A stretch of 5,769 nucleotides of DNA from JAHFKM01 sp035655455 (GTDB taxonomy: Archaea; Nanobdellota; Nanobdellia; SCGC-AAA011-G17; GW2011-AR18): assembly GCA_035655455.1 (NCBI GenBank), contig DASRUL010000002.1, forward strand, positions 1-5,769, given 5' to 3'. Shown here in pieces: positions 1-5,168 of this stretch (its first letter is position 1; the number at the start of each line of letters is the position of its first letter). The notes under the pieces are model-generated. The model was given only the letters and a program-made list of their open reading frames with translations, had not been told where the DNA came from and searched no databases. A program made the position numbers and the translations under genes.

Positions 1-349
1 TGTGGATTATCTTGAATGGTGTTGCCGTTGGTTTTGCACCTACGAATAGGTGCAAGTGGTCAGGCATAATTTCTAATGCCAGATTACTAATACTCATCTC
101 TTGACATTGTCCTTCAATGATTGCTTTTAGAACTTCAACAACCTTTCCAGTCAATATTGGCTTCCTGTATTTTGGAATCCAAATAATGTGGTAATTGATG
201 TCGTATTTGCAATGGTGAGATGTCCTCACAGTTGCGATTTTACTCTCAATTTTGTGCACTTCTGGATTAAAGTGCAGATATAGTTTCATCGAAAATCTTT
301 GTGATTTCCGAGTGTGCTCAAAAATTTCTAATTTTTGACATTTAGTCAT
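1..349 (-). CDS. tnpA: IS200/IS605-family TnpA transposase (HUH Y1 type), C-terminus beyond the window
   Basis: The visible 116 residues carry the TnpA hallmarks: a YDINYHIIWIPKYRKP stretch (residues 49-64) and the metal-binding HUH motif in MPDHLHLFVG (about 95-104, His98 and His100). Members of this family cut and rejoin single-stranded DNA at subterminal hairpins through a tyrosine nucleophile; that tyrosine would lie past the left edge. I chose the ATG at 349 because AGGTGG sits 5 nt upstream. A second in-frame ATG at 289 has no comparable ribosome-binding site. The 349 start gives about 40 residues before the usual start of the family, which is unusual, so 289 remains possible. An in-frame TAG at 365-367 closes the frame upstream. 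No TnpB is visible, but one could lie outside the window. Family call confident; completeness and activity unknown. Confidence 0.9.
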   Translation of the reverse strand, partial: MTKCQKLEIFEHTRKSQRFSMKLYLHFNPEVHKIESKIATVRTSHHCKYDINYHIIWIPKYRKPILTGKVVEVLKAIIEGQCQEMSISNLALEIMPDHLHLFVGAKPTATPFKIIH

Positions 350-350
350 T

Positions 351-378
351 GCGACCACCTCATACTAAAGGTGGTTGC
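351..378 (-). promoter_or_regulatory. Hairpin overlapping the tnpA ribosome-binding site (IS left-end hairpin)
   Basis: Bases 351-360 and 369-378 form a 10-position stem around an 8-nt loop (361-368). The inner 7 pairs, ACCACCT/AGGTGGT, are perfect. One outer position (353/376) is G-T on the plus strand and A-C on the tnpA-sense strand. In tnpA mRNA the AGGUGG Shine-Dalgarno lies in the 3' arm, and the AUG follows 1 nt after the stem. The fold would therefore hide the ribosome-binding site. IS200 is known to repress tnpA translation this way, and the hairpin may also be the TnpA recognition structure. Confidence 0.7.
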
Positions 379-448
379 TTGTAGGGTTAGGGGATTCTCG
401 TTTAGCGAACCATACATTAAACTTTTAGCGGATAAGCGACCTTACAAG
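378..448. repeat. Imperfect inverted repeat in the IS/aIF2 gamma intergenic region
   Basis: CTTGTAGGGTT at 378-388 pairs with 438-448 (ends CCTTACAAG) as an 11-position stem with two G-T wobbles on the plus strand, enclosing about 49 nt. The enclosed part contains two TTTAGCG copies (401-407 and 424-430) but no tRNA-like cloverleaf that I can draw. It abuts the tnpA hairpin, so it may belong to the IS end. Function unknown. Confidence 0.35.
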
Positions 449-519
449 AGGGAAAAGTTTAAGTAAAATGGTTTGCGTGAGAAACCCCCTGCTTTAGCTG
501 GATTTATTTTGGGAGTATG

Positions 520-1786
520 TCACTTAATCGTTGCCGTTCCTATCAGTCTCCAGCGTGTTCCGATCCTTCTTGAGAGCGCTATCTTTGCTCCTTGTTCTGC
601 GCAGACTGGGCGTTTGAGTTTGAGCGTGATTCTGTTTTTTTCTAGGTTGGTGACGACGCCTGCGGTTGTTGCAGAGTTCACGTTTAACATTAAGGGCTCT
701 CCTTTCTTGATAGGCTCAACTTTTAATTCTTCTTTTGATCCGACGACTTGTTGTAAGAGTTTTGGTTCGATTTTGAGGTCTGTCCAGATGGGTGGGAGCC
801 TTCCAGGGTGTCCGACAAGCGTTCCTGACAGTTGGTCTGATTTTACAATAGAAGGATCAAGCTCTGTCATGAGGGCGATGGATCCTCCAGGATGTGCTTC
901 CTCGACGCTCTTTCCCCCTGTTTTAATGTCGAGGATTTTGCTCTTGAGGGTGATCCATTTTTCTACGCCTTTTTCTGTGATTGGTCTTCCCGGTGAGATT
1001 TCAACGTGTTCTCCTTTTTTGAGAATGCCTTGTTTGAGTGCTCCGCCGAGGACGCCTCCTGAAAGTTCTTTGATGCTTGTTCCCGGCCTGTTGATGTCGA
1101 AGGAGCGTGCGACGAGCATGAGTGGTTCTTTGGTGGGATCTCTTCTTGGTGTTGGGATATGTTCTTCGATGGCGTTGAAGATGAGGTTGATGTTGATGTT
1201 GTGAAGTGCTGACACTGGGATGATGGGCGCGTGTTCTGCGATGGTTCCCTTGACAAAAGCCTTTATTTGTTGGTAGTTTTTCACGGCTTCTTCTTTTGAG
1301 ACAAGGTCTATTTTGTTTTGGATGATGATGATGTTTTTGACGCCGATGATTTCTAGGGCCATGAGGTGTTCTTTTGTTTGCGGTTGTGGGCATTCCTCGT
1401 TTGCTGTGATTAAGAGGAGTGCTCCGTCCATGATTGCTGCTCCCGAGAGCATGGTAGCCATTAACGTCTCATGTCCTGGCGCGTCGATGAAGGAGACTGT
1501 TCTTGTGGGTGTTGCCTTGGCGCAGCAGGGTTGCTTTCCTGTTGCCCCGTGTTCTGGGCAGTGGTAGAGAGTGGCGTCTGCGTAGCCGAGTTTGATGGTG
1601 ATGCCTCTTTTGATTTCTTCTGAGTGGGTGTCTGTCCACCTTCCTGATAGTTTTAGGAGAAGTGTGCTCTTACCGTGGTCCACATCTTTGGTTTATAAGT
1701 AAAAATACTTAGTAAAGTCCAATGAGACCAATATTAATTTCGGGTTGACTTGCTTCCAAACGTTCTTCTGGATTTTTCTTGGTCAA
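520..1786 (-). CDS. eif2g: Translation initiation factor aIF2 subunit gamma, interrupted by a 31-nt intron
   Basis: This GTPase core of aIF2 delivers initiator Met-tRNA to the small ribosomal subunit. The gene is join(1717-1786, 520-1685) on the minus strand: 70 + 1166 nt, giving 411 residues plus TGA, the normal family length. After removal of 1686-1716 the protein shows P-loop GHVDHGKS (23-30), switch 1 DTHSEE..RGITIK (about 42-55), G3 DAPGHE (91-96), G4 NKID (147-150) and G5 SAL (182-184). Two beta-barrel domains follow and end in RWRLIGTATIK. The zinc knuckle is atypical: C66-x2-H69 and C77-C78 instead of two CxxC pairs. The start is TTG at 1786, with GGAGG (1793-1797) 6 nt upstream and a TATA box at 1824-1831. 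Without splicing, translation from TTG stops after 25 residues. A start at GTG 1683 would lack the P-loop glycine and has no Shine-Dalgarno. Identity is certain; the exon structure is inferred but strongly supported. Confidence 0.95.
1686..1716 (-). other. Predicted 31-nt bulge-helix-bulge (BHB) intron in the aIF2 gamma gene
   Basis: Exon 1 ends GGAC (to 1717) and exon 2 begins AUGUGG (from 1685). Joining them restores GHVDHGKS; the junction splits the His24 codon after its first base. The pre-mRNA folds as a canonical archaeal splicing motif. The central 4-bp helix is UUGG (1722-1719) with CCAA (1691-1688). The 3-nt bulges are AC|U (1718-1716) and AG|A (1687-1685), each cut after its second nucleotide. 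The outer exon-exon helix is UGGUCUCA (1730-1723) with 1684-1676, eight pairs around one bulged U (1682). The inner stem inside the intron ends in six pairs, UAAGUA/UACUUA, with a UUUU loop. The intron is not a multiple of three and contains an in-frame UAA. tRNA splicing endonuclease would be the expected processing enzyme. Confidence 0.88.
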
Positions 1787-1792
1787 ATAGTG

Positions 1793-1797
1793 CCTCC
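1793..1797 (-). promoter_or_regulatory. Shine-Dalgarno GGAGG fixing the aIF2 gamma TTG start
   Basis: GGAGG lies 6 nt before TTG 1786-1784. It decides the start of exon 1, whose reading MTKKNPEERLEASQPE leads directly into INIGLIG and the P-loop. No ATG lies in this frame upstream of the intron. Confidence 0.75.
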
Positions 1798-1823
1798 TGA
1801 TTGGTTTGTGCAGAGCCCTCAGA

Positions 1824-1831
1824 TTTATAAA
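1824..1831. promoter_or_regulatory. Palindromic TATA box shared by aIF2 gamma (-) and the DUF192 gene (+)
   Basis: TTTATAAA reads the same on both strands. Its centre is about 26 nt before the ATG at 1854, so the plus-strand gene would be leaderless. On the minus strand a start near 1801 would leave a leader of about 15 nt holding GGAGG before the TTG at 1786. No second TATA candidate is seen between the two start codons. Confidence 0.6.
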
Positions 1832-1853
1832 GGTTCTTTATCAGAGAAAAAGG

Positions 1854-2186
1854 ATGCTTGTGCGTTGTAAAAAAGAGGTGTTTGATGTGGAAGTGTGCAG
1901 GTCTGTGTTTTCTAAGCTGCGCGGATTGATGTTTCGGAAGCGGTTGAAGAAGGACGGCTTGTTGTTTGTTTTTAAGAAAGAAGCAAAGGTGTCTTTGCAT
2001 ATGTTGTTTGTGCTCTTTCCGATTGACGTGGTGTATTTGAATAGGGATAAAAAGGTTGTTGAGATTAAGCGTAACGTAAAGCCTTTTTCGTTGTATGTTT
2101 TAGGCCCTCCTGCGCAGTATATTCTGGAATTAAAAGATGCGAAGGCTGTGAAGGTTGGAGAGCGTTTTTCCATAACCCTTAAATAA
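1854..2186 (+). CDS. DUF192 family protein
   Basis: A 110-residue protein matching the DUF192 pattern: a short beta-strand start, RGLMFRK at 23-29, then LLFVF, the core LHMLFVLFPIDVVYLN (about 48-63), a VKPF segment and a C-terminal YILEL. DUF192 proteins are small beta-rich domains found across archaea and bacteria, with no settled biochemical role. In the usual core, which reads roughly WMxNTxIPLDxxF, this copy has LHMLFVLFPIDVVYL, so the tryptophan and asparagine are replaced. I chose ATG 1854 over the in-frame ATG at 1806 because the TATA box at 1824-1831 lies between them, about 26 nt before 1854, which fits a leaderless transcript. There is no signal peptide or clear membrane span. It diverges from aIF2 gamma and precedes the ligase alpha gene by 30 nt. 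Confidence 0.85.
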   Translation: MLVRCKKEVFDVEVCRSVFSKLRGLMFRKRLKKDGLLFVFKKEAKVSLHMLFVLFPIDVVYLNRDKKVVEIKRNVKPFSLYVLGPPAQYILELKDAKAVKVGERFSITLK

Positions 2187-2196
2187 TTCTTTAAGG
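2177..2196 (+). promoter_or_regulatory. AT-rich dyad with probable TATA element upstream of the ligase alpha gene
   Basis: CCTTAAA (2177-2183) and TTTAAGG (2190-2196) form a perfect 7-bp dyad around the DUF192 stop codon. A further near-palindromic CCTTTAAGG lies at 2203-2211. The TTAAATA core at 2179-2185 is about 35 nt before the ATG at 2217, a position where a TATA box would give a very short leader. It could instead act on the end of the DUF192 transcript. Confidence 0.4.
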
Positions 2197-2216
2197 CATG
2201 ATCCTTTAAGGAAAAG

Positions 2217-3527
2217 ATGGTGCTTGAATCGTTCTTGAATCCGCGTTCGATAGCGATAATTGGCGCGTCAAGCAAGCCTGGAAAAGTTGGCTACGCGTTG
2301 GCGAAGAAATTGCAAGCGTTTCAAGGAGAAGTATTTTTTGTGAATAAGAATTGTGGCTCTATTTTTGGGAGGGGTGTTGTGCCTTCTGTCTTGGAGATTA
2401 AAGAGGATGTCGATCTTGGAATCATCGCGGTTCCTGCTGTTGCTGTTCCTCAGGTGGTGGAGGAGTGTGGTCGTAAAGGAATAAGGGCGGTGATCGTGAT
2501 TTCTGCTGGGTTTGCTGAGGCTGGAAACGTGAGAAAGCAGAGAGAGCTTGTTGGGATTGCGAAAAAGTTTAGGATGCGTTTATTAGGTCCGAATTGTTTT
2601 GGTGTGGTGAACACGAGTTTGAATCTTGACGCGACGTTTGCGAGGCTGTCTCCAATGAAAGGAAGTGTAAGCCTTGTTTCTCAGAGTGGCGCGTTGTGGA
2701 GTACGATTGCTGAGTACAGCAGGGCTGAGCGTCTTGGGTTTGGAAAGGTTGTTACATTGGGTGACGCCGCTGATGTTGATTTTTGTGAAGTAATTGAGTA
2801 TTTGGAGAGGGATAAACAAACAAGGGTTATTGTGTTGTATATCGAAGCGTTAAGCGATGGAAGAAAGTTTATGCGTGTTGTTCAAAAATGCAAGAAGCCG
2901 GTGATTGCCTTGAAGGCTGGGAAGAGTGATGCTGGAATGAGAGCCGCGTTGTCGCATACGGGAAGCCTGGCTGGGTCGTATGAGGTGTATAAGGCTGCGT
3001 TTAAACAATCTGGTGCGCTTGTTGCTGAGAGTTTGTCTGAAGCGTTGGATGTTGCGAGGTATTGTTCGTTGCAGTCCTTTGTAAGTGGAAAGAGGGTTGT
3101 CGTGGTGACGAATGCTGGTGGTCCTGGGATTTTGGTTGTTGACGCGTTGAGAGAGAGTGGGTTTGAGATTGTTGCTCTGCCTCGAAAGGTGAAAGAGAAG
3201 TTGCCTAAAGCGTGGAGTGGCAATAACCCTATTGATGTGCTTGGTGATGCTGATGAGCTGAGGTATCGTCTTGTTTTTGAAGCCTTGGCAGAGAATGTTT
3301 TTTTTGATGGTGTTGTCGTGGTGTTGACACCGCAGTTTATGGTTGATCCTGAGAGGGTTGCGAGAGAGGTTGTTATATTTTCTAAGAAAGTAAGGAAGCC
3401 TGTAGTTTGTTGTTTTATGGGTTTTGAGAGTGTGGAGTCTGCTCGTGAGGTGTTAGAGAAGAATAATGTTCCTTGTTTTTTTGATCCCGAGCGTGTTGCG
3501 AGGGTGTTGGGAAAGTTGAAGGAATAA
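2217..3527 (+). CDS. acdA: ADP-forming acetate-CoA ligase, alpha subunit
   Basis: In this family the alpha subunit pairs with a beta subunit to convert acyl-CoA + ADP + Pi to acid + CoA + ATP in the cytoplasm, a main route of substrate-level ATP formation in fermentative archaea. The 436-residue protein has a CoA-binding Rossmann domain with IIGASSKPGKVG (14-25) and GPNCFG (124-129). A succinyl-CoA-ligase-like domain follows, with SQSGAL (155-160). SHTGSLAGS (246-254) carries the phosphorylated histidine, His247. YIEA (208-211) has the glutamate that usually supports it. The C-terminal domain has TNAGGPGILVVDA (298-310) and NNPIDVLGDA (336-345). Length is slightly below the usual roughly 460 and no domain is missing. 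The start has no strong Shine-Dalgarno, consistent with a leaderless message. The gene ends 1 nt from the convergent repeat-protein gene. Substrate cannot be told from sequence; the beta subunit is at 5169-5769 on the other strand. Confidence 0.92.
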   Translation: MVLESFLNPRSIAIIGASSKPGKVGYALAKKLQAFQGEVFFVNKNCGSIFGRGVVPSVLEIKEDVDLGIIAVPAVAVPQVVEECGRKGIRAVIVISAGFAEAGNVRKQRELVGIAKKFRMRLLGPNCFGVVNTSLNLDATFARLSPMKGSVSLVSQSGALWSTIAEYSRAERLGFGKVVTLGDAADVDFCEVIEYLERDKQTRVIVLYIEALSDGRKFMRVVQKCKKPVIALKAGKSDAGMRAALSHTGSLAGSYEVYKAAFKQSGALVAESLSEALDVARYCSLQSFVSGKRVVVVTNAGGPGILVVDALRESGFEIVALPRKVKEKLPKAWSGNNPIDVLGDADELRYRLVFEALAENVFFDGVVVVLTPQFMVDPERVAREVVIFSKKVRKPVVCCFMGFESVESAREVLEKNNVPCFFDPERVARVLGKLKE

Positions 3528-3528
3528 T

Positions 3529-5132
3529 TTAGTTAAAATCAAAAGGATATGCGGATACTCTTCCTCCTGCGAAGGGAAGGGCTTTTTCTTGGGCTGTTGT
3601 GAGGCTTTCAAGGTTATCAAAATGGAATGGTCTGTATTGTACTGGCTTTTTTATAACCTGTGCGGGATTTAAGTCTTTGATTTTATATGGTCTTCTTGGT
3701 AGGATTGCATTGTTCATAGCGTGAGTAGCGTGAAGTGCGCGATAGAGGCCGTTGTCCGTTTTTGAAAGTTGTGTTCTTGTTAATTTGTGATATTCTGGAC
3801 GTTCTTTAAAATAGGTTAACGCGTCTGGTGTTCCTCTAAAGCTATTTAGTGGAAGGGTTTCTTCGGAAGGTTTTTCAGGTGGAGGGTCAAAGAGTTCTTC
3901 GAGTTTTCCTGTCTCTTTAAGTCTTTTGTAGAGGTAGTAGTGTCTTCTCATAAGCTCTTCTTGGGAGGTGACGCCTGCATACCTTTGAGGGTTAACCTTG
4001 AAATATCTGACTGGGTCACTTTGAGGGGTGAGGGCATCTTTACGTTCTTTTCGAAAAGGTATTGCTTCTGCTAATTGATTTTTTTACGCAGCGCATGGTA
4101 AAGAAGATTGTATTCTCTTTGAAGGTCTGAACGGCTAAGTCCTTTGTATTTTTCTTCGTAATGTGATTTGAAGTAGGCTAAAGGGTCTCCATTGAATCGC
4201 GCAAATTTTTGTCGAGAATGGCTCTTTCCAAGAGGAGATTTTCTAACTCTTGGAATGGCTTCATTCAGTTGTTTGAAAGCGTAGAGCGCATCTACAAGTT
4301 CGGGGTCTATTTTGTAGAGTTCAGATCGTGTTAATCCAGCATATCTTTGTGAGTGTTCTTTGAAATAAGCTAGAGGATTTCCATTGAAACGTTCTTGCCA
4401 TCTTTCCGCTCTTTGGATACGGCTATGGGGAATTGCTTCATTCATTTGTCCTGTTCGGAGGAGAGTATTGTAGAGGGCAGGATCTATTTCAGAAAGTTGG
4501 GTTCTGCTGAATCCTTGATAAAAATCTTCGTGTTCTTTGAAATAAGCTAGAGGATTTCCATTGAAATTTCTGCGTTCAAAGGTGATAATCTCCGAACTGT
4601 CAAAGTCCACATGTTTGATTGGCTTTGGTAGTAGTCGGAATGTTCCTTTGTACTGGTATCTGTCGTGGAGCGCTTGGAGTTTTTCTCTAATGATTGGTAG
4701 AGCGTAAATGGCATGTTCTTGGTCTGTTGGAACAGGGAGAGAGGGCGCTCTCGCTACGATGGTTTTGAGAACCGTGAGCAGATGTGGTTCTAAATGGCTT
4801 TGAAGCAAGTCAACTGCTTCTCTTGCGGAGAAAGTTTTTTGGTCTTCATCATCGAATCCTTCCACGGGGCGGGGAAGGTTGGGATCTTCTTTTCCTAAGA
4901 TTGAAGAGAGGTTTCTAGCGTCTTCGTCTGAAAAGGGAGTGTCAAGGCTTATTTGGTTAGGATAGTTTTGGAATTTTTCAACAAGGCCTGTGATGTGTTC
5001 ATAAGTTCCATTGAAAGAAGTTATTCCTGCTTCTGTAAGTTGAAAGGTTGCGATTTTAAGGATTTTATTTCTTAAGTTTGGTGGAAGTTCGTAGCTGTCA
5101 ACGATCTCTGTTAAGGAGGAAGGTTGTTGCAT
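3529..5132 (-). CDS. Unrecognised five-repeat protein, split by a -1 frameshift
   Basis: The frame starting at ATG 5132 gives 353 residues ending at TAG 4071-4073. The same repeat pattern continues at once in the -1 frame, through the last visible copy to TAA 3529-3531. Slipping -1 at the A7 run would give 534 residues. Residues 1-185 match nothing I recognise. From 190 on, a 45-50-residue unit recurs: NPLAYFKEH, an aromatic, GLSRSEL, a D-P-x-LY helix, then NEAIP. Copies begin near residues 190, 249, 313 and 372, with a last one around 440. Copies 1-3 are close to each other; 4 and 5 are diverged. The short helices with basic and SRS/TRT segments would suit nucleic-acid binding, but that is only a guess. 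No signal peptide or membrane span. TTTTAAAA at 5155-5162 suggests its own leaderless promoter. It may be a frameshifted pseudogene, a programmed frameshift or a base-call error. Confidence 0.7.
4079..4085 (-). other. A7 slippery run where the repeat-protein frame shifts by -1
   Basis: The coding strand reads CGT followed by seven A and then TCAATTAG. In the zero frame this gives RKKIN and stop. A -1 slip gives RKKNQLAEAIP, which aligns with no gap to the other repeats (LRTGQMNEAIP and YAFKQLNEAIP). One extra A, or slippage by ribosome or polymerase, would restore the long frame. Confidence 0.75.
4353..4389 (-). repeat. 37-nt exact direct repeat, copy in protein repeat 2
   Basis: Identical to 4530-4566, 177 bp away, which is 59 codons in frame. 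It encodes the FNGNPLAYFKEH core of the protein repeat. Exact identity at the DNA level points to a recent duplication or gene conversion. Confidence 0.9.
4530..4566 (-). repeat. 37-nt exact direct repeat, copy in protein repeat 1
   Basis: Partner of 4353-4389. The corresponding part of protein repeat 3 (about 4157-4193) is recognisably related but diverged at several bases, so repeats 1 and 2 are the youngest pair. Confidence 0.9.
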
Positions 5133-5154
5133 TTGAAATAAATTAGAGAGAAGA

Positions 5155-5162
5155 TTTTAAAA
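5155..5162 (-). promoter_or_regulatory. Probable TATA element of the repeat-protein gene
   Basis: TTTTAAAA is centred about 26 nt before the ATG at 5132, in the 36-nt gap after the ligase beta stop. No Shine-Dalgarno precedes the ATG, which fits a leaderless transcript separate from the beta gene. Confidence 0.5.
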
Positions 5163-5168
5163 GGTTTT

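Larger units (their letters stand above)
1..378 (-). mobile_element. IS200/IS605-type insertion sequence, left-end part
   Basis: This interval holds the transposase start and the hairpin next to it. IS200/IS605 elements lack terminal inverted repeats and end in subterminal hairpins, so the outer boundary cannot be fixed from one end alone. The true left boundary probably lies somewhere in 379-470. The other end is outside the window. The element sits just downstream of the aIF2 gamma gene and does not interrupt it. Confidence 0.7.

Noticed and set aside
378..448. Possible tRNA in the intergenic dyad
   Set aside because: The length and outer stem are suggestive, but I could not build D, anticodon and T arms, and there is no GTTCRA-type T loop in the right place.
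473..1204. Long plus-strand open frame of 243 codons
   Set aside because: It lies antisense to aIF2 gamma, has no recognisable domain or start signals, and is explained by the codon bias of the real gene.
963..1393. Two other minus-strand frames within aIF2 gamma
   Set aside because: They are out-of-frame shadows with low-complexity Arg/His/Ser-rich translations; the conserved GTPase frame covers the same bases.
1681..1683. GTG as the aIF2 gamma start codon
   Set aside because: It would remove the P-loop glycine and histidine, lacks a Shine-Dalgarno, and ignores the matching INIGLIG coding sequence upstream of the 31-nt interruption.
1686..1716. Alternative splice junctions shifted by 1 or 2 nt upstream
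   Set aside because: They would give GDVDHGK instead of the near-invariant GHVDHGK and would place the cuts off the second position of the BHB bulges.
1806..1853. Upstream in-frame ATG extending the DUF192 protein by 16 residues
   Set aside because: The TATA box at 1824-1831 lies inside this extension, and the DUF192 domain begins right after the ATG at 1854.
1734..2275. Minus-strand frames opposite the DUF192 gene
   Set aside because: No family resemblance; one overlaps aIF2 gamma exon 1 in a wrong frame and both run antisense to a conserved domain.
2583..3223. Minus-strand frames opposite the ligase alpha gene
   Set aside because: They are antisense shadows of conserved coding sequence.
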